From Mycoplasmatota bacterium (GTDB lineage: Bacteria; Bacillota_I; Bacilli_A; Izemoplasmatales; Hujiaoplasmataceae), in NCBI GenBank assembly GCA_027859085.1, contig JAQIBJ010000077.1:1-64000 (forward strand): DNA of 64,000 bases, given 5' to 3'. Below, one piece after another: positions 32,974 to 40,976 of the stretch. The translations under genes and the position numbers were made by a program. The notes below the pieces were generated by a model that made no database searches, was not told where the DNA came from, and saw nothing but the letters and a program-made list of their open reading frames with translations. The number at the start of each line of letters is the position of its first letter. Within the stretch, counting starts at the first letter, position 1.

Positions 32974-33310
32974 TATCAAGGTCCTCAATATTTATTTTTT
33001 TTCGATCATAAAATAATTTTTCTATTTGATAATCGTTTCTTGTGTCCTTATGCATTATATGAATGATTATCTTTTTTAAATCTATTAAAACCCATCGATG
33101 AGATGTATCACTTTCAACATGAAAATCATCTTGGTCTTCAAGTATTCTTTTGATAAAGTCTACTGATGAGTGAGCTTGTCTTTCATTAGAAGCTGATGCA
33201 ATTATCTGATAATCAAAAAAAGGAGACTGCCCTCTAAAATCATATATTAATATATCATATAATTTTAAGTCTGATAATGTATTATATACTTTTGTTAAAC
33301 TAACGCTCAT
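32963..33310 (-). CDS. rsfS: Ribosome silencing factor RsfS
   Basis: 115-aa protein that binds ribosomal protein L14 and keeps the subunits apart when nutrients are short. Family features seen are IYDFRGQSPFFDYQIIAS near 22-39, WVLIDLKKIIIHIM near 73-86 and the YQIEKLFYD ending. It lies between yqeK and yqeM with short overlaps on both sides, as in Bacillus yqeL. Confidence 0.93.
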   Translation of the reverse strand: MSVSLTKVYNTLSDLKLYDILIYDFRGQSPFFDYQIIASASNERQAHSSVDFIKRILEDQDDFHVESDTSHRWVLIDLKKIIIHIMHKDTRNDYQIEKLFYDRKKINIEDLDNGI

Positions 33311-33890
33311 TAATTACCTCCGTTTTATTTTTATAATAAGACAATGCATCTTTTGATAAAGCAGATACATTTCTATTCTTTTTTTCTAAGTAGCCTACTG
33401 AATTATTAAAAATATGGTATGTGACTAAATCAAGATCTTTTATTGCCATGTCTCTTAAAGACTCATCTACAAATGCTCTTGATTCTTCAATATAATCACT
33501 AATAAACACAATTTGTTCAACTCTTGATTTGAAAATTCTACCTGTGCAGTGATAAATAATAGCATCTATTATCTCTTGATCATCAATTGAGAAAACAAGT
33601 TCTGCCTTACCAGCTGCTGAATAAGCATGTAAACAACCTTGTGGTATTTGCTTTAATTCATCTTCACTAAACTTTTTTTTAGCCATTTCAAATGCATCAT
33701 CAATTGATTCGTTTTTAGTGAAATCATGTAAAAGTGCTGCAACTTCAAGTCTAAACAAATCCACTGAGTGAATCTTTCCTAATTTCAAAGCCATATCTCT
33801 CACACTGAGCGTATGATTCAATCTGTCTTGATCAGATTCAAAAACATTCACTAGATATGAAATGATGTTTTCAATAAGGTTACTTTTCAT
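33300..33890 (-). CDS. yqeK: HD-domain diadenosine tetraphosphatase YqeK
   Basis: 196-aa HD hydrolase, a YqeK-type enzyme that cleaves Ap4A symmetrically to two ADP. Metal ligands are seen as the His in LNHTLSV, the HD pair in ALLHDFTKNE, His in CLHAYSA, then YHCTGR and the Asp in FISDYIEESR. Start and stop overlap yqeH by one base (TAATG). nadD, which precedes yqeK in Bacillus, is absent. Confidence 0.92.
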   Translation of the reverse strand: MKSNLIENIISYLVNVFESDQDRLNHTLSVRDMALKLGKIHSVDLFRLEVAALLHDFTKNESIDDAFEMAKKKFSEDELKQIPQGCLHAYSAAGKAELVFSIDDQEIIDAIIYHCTGRIFKSRVEQIVFISDYIEESRAFVDESLRDMAIKDLDLVTYHIFNNSVGYLEKKNRNVSALSKDALSYYKNKTEVINER

Positions 33891-35011
33891 TAAATAATCG
33901 CCATTCTTGTATAAACACCAACAACAAATGGTGCATAAGCTTTAACATGAAAAGGTGCTCTTAATGTTACAAAACCCAAGCCTGAAAATACGATATCATA
34001 CTTTTGATTGTCTCTAATTCTAAATTCATGAAATACCCATTTTGGCAATTCTTCATCTAAAGAAGTCGGTGGCGATAACAAACTGTATAATTTATCTTTA
34101 TATAGTCTATTGGCTTTTTCTGTTTTCGTCCGATGAATGTTTAATTTATTGGAAAAATAGGTCACAACATTAATGACATCACAAGTTTCTCCAGAAATAA
34201 TATCTATTCTGGCCAAACCTCCAAAGAATAAAGTTTGTTCTTCATTTAACTGAAAAACTAACGGTTTAACTTCTTTTTGAGGATACGTTAACTTATAAGA
34301 TTTTCTTGAAAGATAATGCATGTATTGGTGTTTGTTAATAACACCAGGAGTGTCATAAATGATAGATCCATCTACTAAATTAAACCCAATCATTCCTAAC
34401 GTCGTATGAGGCGATAAAGATTCAGTCACAATATTAGAAGCAGCCCCTAAATATCTTTTCAAGATTTGATTAATGATTTTAGATTTACCAACATTGGTTG
34501 AACCAACGATGTAAACATTTCTTTTACCTTTATGTTTATAAATCAGTCTCATCAGTTCATCAAAATTATCATCATATTTAGCTGAAACTAAAACACAGTC
34601 CAATACGGAAAAACCTTGGTGTTTCAACATTACTTTCAACCAATTTAGAATTTTCTTTAACTTAACATTTTTTGGAAGTAAGTCAACTTTATTTCCAACT
34701 AAGATAACATCTTTCATCTCAGTTAAAGTTTTAATTGCAGGAACAAATGAACCAGAAAAATCAAAAATATCAACGATTTTAACAATTAAAGCATCTTCAT
34801 TTTTAATCTTTTCAACCACTTCTAAAAATTCATCATTAGACACTTCATAAGGAAAAGTTTCTGAATAATTTTTGATTCTGAAACAACGCTGGCATATCAA
34901 TTCATCTTCAGATCTGTTTGATAAAAGTTCTTCACTTACGTAACCTGGCTTTGTATTATCCTTACTTTGAATTTTAGAGCCGCAGCCATTACAATATGCA
35001 TTTTCAAACAT
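33890..35011 (-). CDS. yqeH: Ribosome biogenesis GTPase YqeH
   Basis: 373-aa circularly permuted GTPase needed for 30S assembly. A zinc finger (CNGCG and CQRC) opens the protein. The GTPase motifs then come in permuted order: G4 NKVDLLP near 108, G5 SAKYD near 145, G1 GSTNVGKSK near 170, and G3 DTPG near 219. A C-terminal domain follows. It follows yqeG by three bases, with GAGGTAAACA as ribosome site. Confidence 0.95.
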   Translation of the reverse strand: MFENAYCNGCGSKIQSKDNTKPGYVSEELLSNRSEDELICQRCFRIKNYSETFPYEVSNDEFLEVVEKIKNEDALIVKIVDIFDFSGSFVPAIKTLTEMKDVILVGNKVDLLPKNVKLKKILNWLKVMLKHQGFSVLDCVLVSAKYDDNFDELMRLIYKHKGKRNVYIVGSTNVGKSKIINQILKRYLGAASNIVTESLSPHTTLGMIGFNLVDGSIIYDTPGVINKHQYMHYLSRKSYKLTYPQKEVKPLVFQLNEEQTLFFGGLARIDIISGETCDVINVVTYFSNKLNIHRTKTEKANRLYKDKLYSLLSPPTSLDEELPKWVFHEFRIRDNQKYDIVFSGLGFVTLRAPFHVKAYAPFVVGVYTRMAII

Positions 35012-35014
35012 TGT

Positions 35015-35575
35015 TTACCTCTTTCCCTCTAAATGTAATTTCTCATAATATTCTAAATCAGTTCTTTTTAGTCTATGTAATACTTTTCTTTCTAGACGAC
35101 GATTTAACTTTGTATACCATTTTTCAGTTTTTCGTTTAATCGCATCTACAACAATTGTATAAAATCCCATTCTATTCCCACCAAAAACATCAGTCATAAA
35201 CTGATCACCAATTAAAGCAACTTCTTGTCTCGGAGGATGATTTAGTTTTTTAAGAGCTTTTTTAAACCCGTATTTAAAAGGTTTTCTTGCGCTGAATATA
35301 TATTCACAATCAATATCATCACAAAATTTTTTTACTCTTTGTTCGTTATTGTTTGAAATAATCATCACTTTAAAATCAAGTGATTCCAATTTTTTCATTA
35401 AAGTCTTTATTTGATCGTTTGCTAAATGTTCATCATAAGGAATCAAAGTATTATCCAAATCAATCAATATATTCTTTATTCCTTTTTCTTTCAAAGCTAT
35501 AAAATCTATATCATAAATTGTTTGATGATATTCTTTAGGATAAAAATATTTTTTTCTTAAAAAAATCTCAATCAT
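35015..35575 (-). CDS. yqeG: YqeG-family HAD phosphatase
   Basis: 186-aa HAD type IIIA phosphatase. Motif I is DLDNTLIPYDE near residues 41-51, motif II is in MIISNNNE, and motif III/IV is in GDQFMTDVFGGNR. The natural substrate is not settled; a relative is a phosphatidylglycerophosphate phosphatase. Start 35575 is fixed by GGAGG seven bases upstream; the ATG at 35590 overlaps no ribosome site. First gene of the yqe operon with its own promoter. Confidence 0.92.
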   Translation of the reverse strand: MIEIFLRKKYFYPKEYHQTIYDIDFIALKEKGIKNILIDLDNTLIPYDEHLANDQIKTLMKKLESLDFKVMIISNNNEQRVKKFCDDIDCEYIFSARKPFKYGFKKALKKLNHPPRQEVALIGDQFMTDVFGGNRMGFYTIVVDAIKRKTEKWYTKLNRRLERKVLHRLKRTDLEYYEKLHLEGKR

Positions 35576-35597
35576 CTTCGCCTCCGACATTAACCAT

Positions 35598-35626
35598 ATT
35601 ATACATAAAAGAATACAAATTGTCTA
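35598..35626 (-). promoter_or_regulatory. Promoter of the yqe operon
   Basis: On the minus strand TAGACA (35621-35626), 17 bases, TATAAT (35598-35603). Confidence 0.7.
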
Positions 35627-35652
35627 TATTTTTAAAGGTTATTTCCGTTAAT

Positions 35653-36330
35653 CTAATACACAAATCTTTTAATTTCTTTTTTCAAACTTTTATTCAAATA
35701 TTTATGATCAGGGAATATAGTCTCTAATAAAGTATGAAAACTTTTTGAATGATTAGATACTTTTAAATGTGATAATTCATGAAATAAAACCAGCTTCATA
35801 TATTTTTTATCTAAACGAGCCAAAAGCGAATTTAATTTAACAATTCTTTTATTACCAATACAACTGCCTAACCTTGATTTCATTAATTGAGATTTATATG
35901 TCACATTATCTAATAAAATATACTGTTTTATAAAGTACTTATCAAGATCTAAAATATATTGTATTTCCTTTAAAACCATACTTTTATAGAATTTTTCAAT
36001 TTTCTTAGTATTAAATAATGTGTCTTGAATACGAATATACTGATGATCAAAATATATATATTCTTGTATATTTTCATCAACTACAACTGAATATTTCTTA
36101 CCCCATATATACATATTGCTTTCATTATATAAATCATATTTTTCAATCGAGTGATACTTTAATATCCACTTTTTATGTTTAAACATAAATGATTCAATTG
36201 TTTGTTGAGAGATCTTTTTGTTACAAGTTATCTTAATTGTGTTGTCTTCATATCGTATATACATATGTTTAATTTTTTTGAAAAAAACTTGATAATTAAT
36301 TGAATAATTATCAAGTTTAATATGATTCAT
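35653..36330 (-). CDS. YgjP-like zinc metallopeptidase (DUF45)
   Basis: 225-aa cytoplasmic protein of the YgjP/DUF45 group. The C-terminal half carries KSRLGSCIGNKRIVKLNS, the zinc-binding HELSHLKVSNHSKSFH near 182-197, with a third His, and a PDHK motif. A peptidase role is assumed from the HExxH-type site, but the substrate is unknown. It overlaps mtnN by 14 bases and has GAGGAACTAG before the ATG, so it is the third gene of the greA-mtnN operon. Confidence 0.85.
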   Translation of the reverse strand: MNHIKLDNYSINYQVFFKKIKHMYIRYEDNTIKITCNKKISQQTIESFMFKHKKWILKYHSIEKYDLYNESNMYIWGKKYSVVVDENIQEYIYFDHQYIRIQDTLFNTKKIEKFYKSMVLKEIQYILDLDKYFIKQYILLDNVTYKSQLMKSRLGSCIGNKRIVKLNSLLARLDKKYMKLVLFHELSHLKVSNHSKSFHTLLETIFPDHKYLNKSLKKEIKRFVY

Positions 36331-37018
36331 CTAGTTCCTCTAAAAATGAAATAACAAAATTAGAACTTTTTTTAGCAACTTCTTTTGAGACTTTTTGATA
36401 TGATATTGTTTGAGAATTATCTTCTACTATATCAGATATCCCTCTCACAGATACAAAGGGAATACTAAATTTATAAGCAGTCATGGCGATGGCCATTCCT
36501 TCCATTTCACACGCTAAAATATTAGAAACATTTTTACTGATTTTGTCCAAATACCGTAATTTTGTAACGAATTTGTCTCCAGATACAATGTTTCCTACTT
36601 TATAATCATAACCCAGTCTATCAAAAATTTCTTTGGCAAGCTTTAAATACTTTCTATCACTTTGGACGATTAATGGATCATCCCCCATTTTACCATAGGG
36701 TAAATCATCAATTGCGTTCAAAGACGCATCAAAATAGGCAATACCTTCGCCCAATATGATATCACCTAATTCAGCGGGTTTCAATCCACCAGCAACACCG
36801 GTATTAATGATCATATTCACATGATAATGGCTTGCTAAAACAGTCGCAGCGATGGCTGCGTTTACCTTACCAATATCCGATTTAACGATCACAATTTCAT
36901 GATTATTAATTTTTCCAAGATAAAAAGTTTTATCGCCAATCAATTCTGTTTTAGCAATAATCATTTTTTCAAAAAAGAAATTTAACTCTATATCAAGTGC
37001 ACCAATAATTCCTATCAC
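36317..37018 (-). CDS. mtnN: 5'-methylthioadenosine/S-adenosylhomocysteine nucleosidase
   Basis: 233-aa nucleosidase that removes adenine from methylthioadenosine and S-adenosylhomocysteine, recycling the products of SAM-using reactions. MIGIIGALDIEL begins the protein, VNTGVAGGL-like INTGVAGGLKP follows, then the substrate-binding CEMEGMAIA with catalytic Glu and the RGISDIV ending with catalytic Asp. The start is GTG with GAGG eight bases upstream. It follows greA by 20 bases. Confidence 0.95.
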   Translation of the reverse strand: MIGIIGALDIELNFFFEKMIIAKTELIGDKTFYLGKINNHEIVIVKSDIGKVNAAIAATVLASHYHVNMIINTGVAGGLKPAELGDIILGEGIAYFDASLNAIDDLPYGKMGDDPLIVQSDRKYLKLAKEIFDRLGYDYKVGNIVSGDKFVTKLRYLDKISKNVSNILACEMEGMAIAMTAYKFSIPFVSVRGISDIVEDNSQTISYQKVSKEVAKKSSNFVISFLEELDESY

Positions 37019-37038
37019 AATTCCAACCTCACAATAAA

Positions 37039-37509
37039 CTATTTTACATCTACAATTTCAACTGTAATGTCTTTTCCTGTTTCAGCTTTATAGTTAACTG
37101 TTTGTCCTTTTTTCTGACCAATAAGCGCTTTTCCTAAAGGTGACTCATCAGAAATTTGATTGTTTAAAGGATTCGCTTCAATTGAACCAACAATTTTTAA
37201 TTGTCTCTCAATTTTTTGTTTAACGAATTTTACAGTGACTTGTTTTCCAACTGAAATTAATCTTGAACGACTATTTTCATTAATAATAACACTGTTCTTT
37301 AGAATATTTTCAATTTCTTTAATTCGTGCTTCAATTCTAGCTTGTTCATCCCTTGCTGCATCATAATCAGCATTTTCAGATAAATCTCCTTGTGCTCTAG
37401 CTTCCTTTAAATCTAGTAAATTCTTCTCTCTAATTGGACCTTTTAATTTCTCTAATTCCTTTTTGTGTTGGTCGTAACCAGTTTGTGTTAATTTAAACTT
37501 GTTTTCCAT
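37039..37509 (-). CDS. greA: Transcription elongation factor GreA
   Basis: 156-aa factor that rescues backtracked RNA polymerase. The N-terminal coiled coil carries LKEARAQGDLSENADYDAAR, whose acidic tip D-x-x-E-N is the catalytic end. The C-terminal FKBP-like domain has ESPLGKALIGQKKGQ. Own promoter at 37534-37562, ribosome site AGGGGA. Confidence 0.97.
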   Translation of the reverse strand: MENKFKLTQTGYDQHKKELEKLKGPIREKNLLDLKEARAQGDLSENADYDAARDEQARIEARIKEIENILKNSVIINENSRSRLISVGKQVTVKFVKQKIERQLKIVGSIEANPLNNQISDESPLGKALIGQKKGQTVNYKAETGKDITVEIVDVK

Positions 37510-37533
37510 ATTATGTCCCCTTTACATTTTAAT

Positions 37534-37562
37534 ATTATAACATATATTTATTATATTCTTAA
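37534..37562 (-). promoter_or_regulatory. Promoter of greA-mtnN-ygjP
   Basis: On the minus strand TTAAGA (37557-37562), 17 bases ending in TGT, TATAAT (37534-37539), an extended -10. Confidence 0.65.
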
Positions 37563-37570
37563 AATAATTT

Positions 37571-38755
37571 TTATATAATTTTCCTAATCATACTGTTATC
37601 CATTACCGCTATAGGACAAGCAATCCTAACAATTTGCAATGGATGTCTTGCTGCATCCAATTCTAAATCTTCTTCATCCCTAATAATACCTGCTTGCAGT
37701 TGAATGATAGTTTTGTCCGGCATAAGTATCTCTAAACGATCTTTTGGTTCAAAATAATTACGTTGTTGAATAACCAGTTCTTTGTTTTCATAGTCATAAG
37801 CTTTCACTAAGCCAACAAATTCTTTTGTCGGCACTTCACTTCTACTATTGTATAGTTGTTGTTCTATGGTTGTCTCACCTTCAAAAAAACCATGAGATGT
37901 TAATCTATTTTCAGCTTTTTTTATCTCTGATTGATATTGTTCAATAGGCCTCATACAATTCATCTCATAATCATCAATCATCATTCTATAAGTGTTAATC
38001 ACTGTTGCAATATAATGAATTGACTTCATACGTCCTTCTACCTTTAATGAAGCAACTTTTAAATCCAGTAAATCTTTTATTTGATTTGTCGCTTCTAAAT
38101 CTTTAGAAGACATTTGAAAATCATAATCATCAGAAACTAGTGAGTCACCCTCATAAAGATTATATAGCCATCTACAAGTATGTGCGCATCCGCCTCTGTT
38201 AGCATCTCTTAATACTGTATAATTTGATAACGTACAACGGCCAGAATATGACACGCACATTCCTCCATGAATAAACACTTCTAAGTCTGTTTGTGATTTC
38301 GATTGTATCATTTTTATTTCATCAAGAGACGCTTCTCTTGATAACACAACACGTTTTACACCTTGTTTATAAAAATAATTAGACAATACAGAATTAGTTA
38401 ATGAAAATTGAGTTGATAAGTGAATTTCTAAATTTGTTAATGCTTTGGCTTTTTCAATGACAATCATATTAGAACAGATGATTGCATCAACTCCGATTTT
38501 TTCTAATTCTAGTAAATATTCATCCAATCCAAAAACATCTTCATCATGAAAGACCATATTCATTGTCACATAAACTTTTTTATTTAAGTCATGTGCAAAT
38601 TTTACAAGTTCTTCAATCATCGAGTAATCAAAGTTTGAAGCTCTAGCTCTTAATGAAAATTGTTTACCGCCAATATAAACTGCATCAGCACCATATAATA
38701 AAGCAATCTTTGCTTTATACAAATTACCTGCGGGCGCTAATAATTCAGTCAACAT
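37571..38755 (-). CDS. yrrO: U32 family protein YrrO (TrhP2), tRNA wobble uridine hydroxylation
   Basis: 394-aa U32 family protein. It begins MLTELLAPAGN and has the YGADAVYIGG motif. HGGMCVSYSGRCTLSNY is followed by NRGGCAHTCRW, whose cysteines are the presumed iron-sulfur ligands. In Bacillus, YrrN and YrrO hydroxylate U34 of tRNAs to 5-hydroxyuridine using prephenate-derived chemistry, and TrmR then methylates it. All three genes are together here. Start 38755 is chosen for AAGGGTG eight bases upstream. It overlaps yrrN by 11 bases. Confidence 0.9.
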   Translation of the reverse strand: MLTELLAPAGNLYKAKIALLYGADAVYIGGKQFSLRARASNFDYSMIEELVKFAHDLNKKVYVTMNMVFHDEDVFGLDEYLLELEKIGVDAIICSNMIVIEKAKALTNLEIHLSTQFSLTNSVLSNYFYKQGVKRVVLSREASLDEIKMIQSKSQTDLEVFIHGGMCVSYSGRCTLSNYTVLRDANRGGCAHTCRWLYNLYEGDSLVSDDYDFQMSSKDLEATNQIKDLLDLKVASLKVEGRMKSIHYIATVINTYRMMIDDYEMNCMRPIEQYQSEIKKAENRLTSHGFFEGETTIEQQLYNSRSEVPTKEFVGLVKAYDYENKELVIQQRNYFEPKDRLEILMPDKTIIQLQAGIIRDEEDLELDAARHPLQIVRIACPIAVMDNSMIRKII

Positions 38756-39629
38756 GTCGTTCACCCTTGGTCTTTTCTGTTGGAAGGTAATAAAATCCAC
38801 TATTAAAATTACTATGATACTTATCTAAGAATTTCTGTTGAACTTGTGTGTTTTGATAAGCCTTAATTGTATCATAATATTCCACATCATCAATAAACAA
38901 TCTTTCAATAAAGAAATCTGATATATAGTCTTTTAGTTGAATCAATTCTTCAAAAGACTGAAGTTGTTTATCTCTAAAGATATGCGTACCCATATTGTCT
39001 TCAAGTATAGGATAATATATACTATCTCTTGTTTTTTCTTCAAGAACAAATTGGTGATTGTTTTTTATTTTATAATTTTTTTTATTTTTATGGATAAAGT
39101 AGTTGGTTATTAATTGCCTTTTTGAATAAAACATATCAATAAAACCATGACCTACAAGAGAATATTCTATCTTTGAAGGTGATTGCACAATAGTTAAGAT
39201 TTCCTCAAGTGTAATCTCTTTAGACAAAGTCATGCCTTTAATTTTATCCTCTAAAAACATCGCATCAAAGGTATTGGTGTTCATGGTTCCTGGTTGATAG
39301 ATGACTTTATTTTCTAATCCATATTCTTTAGCGATAACATAGACTGTATAATCATTAATAACAATACCATCAATACCAATTTCTTTAAAAAACTTCATCC
39401 AAGCATTTAGTTCAAAAATATCAGTTTCATGAATCATTTTATTAATATATACATACACATTTATTTTATGATTATGAATCAACTGAAATACTTCTTTAAA
39501 CGCTGTTTGATTAAGCGGAAAAATTGATTTGGCTGTAAAAACTGACGTGTCAAGCATCACTACATTGACACCTAAATCAATCATATTTTGAATTTCATCT
39601 TTTGTTTTTAATCTAGCTACTATATTCAA
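38745..39629 (-). CDS. yrrN: U32 family protein YrrN (TrhP1)
   Basis: Shorter U32 family partner, about 295 aa, without the cysteine block of YrrO. It shows VNVVMLDTSVF, YQPGTMNTN and SLVGHGFIDMFYSKRQLITNYF, as in YrrN of Bacillus. It presumably works with YrrO in making 5-hydroxyuridine at tRNA position 34. The start is uncertain: a GTG at 39638 overlaps the AGGTG that looks like the ribosome site, so the TTG at 39629 is more likely. Confidence 0.8.
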   Translation of the reverse strand: MNIVARLKTKDEIQNMIDLGVNVVMLDTSVFTAKSIFPLNQTAFKEVFQLIHNHKINVYVYINKMIHETDIFELNAWMKFFKEIGIDGIVINDYTVYVIAKEYGLENKVIYQPGTMNTNTFDAMFLEDKIKGMTLSKEITLEEILTIVQSPSKIEYSLVGHGFIDMFYSKRQLITNYFIHKNKKNYKIKNNHQFVLEEKTRDSIYYPILEDNMGTHIFRDKQLQSFEELIQLKDYISDFFIERLFIDDVEYYDTIKAYQNTQVQQKFLDKYHSNFNSGFYYLPTEKTKGERHVD

Positions 39630-39638
39630 TATAATCAC

Positions 39639-40259
39639 CTATTTCTTAATAGATATTGATAAACCGTCCCCTATGTCATAAATGTAACTATCAAAATCTG
39701 GGTGATTTACAATAAATTCATTATAATGATTTATTTTTTTTACAAGTTGTTTTCTGTTTCGACTTTCAATATCTTCAGGATGAGCAACCATGCCCCTAAA
39801 TAATAAATTGTCAGAAACAATTAATCCTCCAGTTTTAAGATTTTTCGAAAATTTTTCAAAAAATCTAATATAAGAAGATTTTGCTGCATCAATAAAGATA
39901 ATATCATAGTCATCATCATCAATAATTACATCATTTGCATCGCCTAAAAGTAATCTAATTTTATTAGACTGATTTGCAAATTCAATATTACTATTCGCTT
40001 GTTTAAATAATGTTTCATTTCTTTCAATACTTGTCACTTCTGCATTGGTAAAAAGTGCCATAAGAATAGAACTATAACCTATAGCTGTTCCAATCTCAAG
40101 CACTTTTTTTGCATTGTGAATTTTAATCAGTTGAATCAAGAAATGAATACCCTCATCAGTCATGATGGGTATTTGATCAACCTTTGCTTGTTGTTTTAGT
40201 TTAGCAACAATTTCATGGTCAAACGGTTTATTAACATTTCTCAAATATTCTTGATTCAT
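39639..40259 (-). CDS. trmR: tRNA 5-hydroxyuridine methyltransferase TrmR (YrrM)
   Basis: 206-aa O-methyltransferase of the catechol/caffeoyl-CoA type. VLEIGTAIGYSSILM near 53-67 is the SAM motif. IIFIDAAKSSYIRFFE and LIVSDNLLFRG carry the metal ligands Asp and Asn. TrmR turns 5-hydroxyuridine into 5-methoxyuridine at the wobble position. Its place between yrzB and yrrN supports this over a small-molecule role. Confidence 0.9.
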   Translation of the reverse strand: MNQEYLRNVNKPFDHEIVAKLKQQAKVDQIPIMTDEGIHFLIQLIKIHNAKKVLEIGTAIGYSSILMALFTNAEVTSIERNETLFKQANSNIEFANQSNKIRLLLGDANDVIIDDDDYDIIFIDAAKSSYIRFFEKFSKNLKTGGLIVSDNLLFRGMVAHPEDIESRNRKQLVKKINHYNEFIVNHPDFDSYIYDIGDGLSISIKK

Positions 40260-40260
40260 C

Positions 40261-40563
40261 TTATTTTTCTTCGTTTTCTTCAGTTTCTTCGTTTTGTTCT
40301 TCTAAGAAGCTTTCTAATACTTCTTCAACTAAATCCCATTCAGCATCTGTTTCAATTTGTCCTAAAGAACCTTCGTCGCCATCTTCAGGATCAAAGCTAG
40401 CGGCATTAAACTCATCATTATCATCATTGTCTAATTTATAAACAACGTATGATTTATTAAACTCTTCTGATTCAAAAGTTAAAATAATTCTTGCAGTTAA
40501 TTCATTACCTAATTCATCTGTTAAGATGATAGTATCTTGTAAATCTGTCATGTCATTCCTCAC
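40261..40563 (-). CDS. yrzB: DUF1292 protein YrzB
   Basis: 100-aa strongly acidic protein (long runs of Asp and Glu at the C-terminus). The family DUF1292 is found beside ruvX and alaS in many Bacillota. Function unknown. It overlaps ruvX by four bases (ATGA). Confidence 0.85.
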   Translation of the reverse strand: MRNDMTDLQDTIILTDELGNELTARIILTFESEEFNKSYVVYKLDNDDNDEFNAASFDPEDGDEGSLGQIETDAEWDLVEEVLESFLEEQNEETEENEEK

Positions 40564-40976
40564 TTTCTGCTATCTAAATAGCTTTGTAATATAATCGTAG
40601 CTGCTATATAGTCTACTTTTTTCTTTCTCTTTTTACGGCTCATATCTGCCGTTATCATAATGGCATTTGCCATTTTAGATGTTAATCTCTCATCCCACAA
40701 AACAACTTCCTTGTTTGTAGAATTTTCAAGTTTCTTTTTAAAAACCAATGTATCTTCAGCTTGAGATCCAAGGCTACCATTCATATTTTTCGGCAACCCT
40801 AATACTATCTTCTCATATAGTGTAAAATCAATCAATTCTTTTAACTCTCTAATTGCTGCTTTATAATTGTTTGTGTCAAAAGTAATCGTTTTAACCCTTG
40901 AAGCAATGGTCTGAGATAAATCAGAACTTGCAACACCTAATGTCTTAGAACCCAAATCTAGGCCTAATATTTTCAT
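40560..40976 (-). CDS. ruvX: RuvX/YqgF family RNase H-like nuclease
   Basis: 138-aa RNase H-fold protein, the YqgF family linked to Holliday-junction resolution and 16S rRNA 5' processing. Motifs are GLDLGSKTLGVA with the first catalytic Asp, LGLPKNMNGSLG, and VLWDERLTSKMA with the second. It overlaps alaS by four bases. Confidence 0.93.
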   Translation of the reverse strand: MKILGLDLGSKTLGVASSDLSQTIASRVKTITFDTNNYKAAIRELKELIDFTLYEKIVLGLPKNMNGSLGSQAEDTLVFKKKLENSTNKEVVLWDERLTSKMANAIMITADMSRKKRKKKVDYIAATIILQSYLDSRK

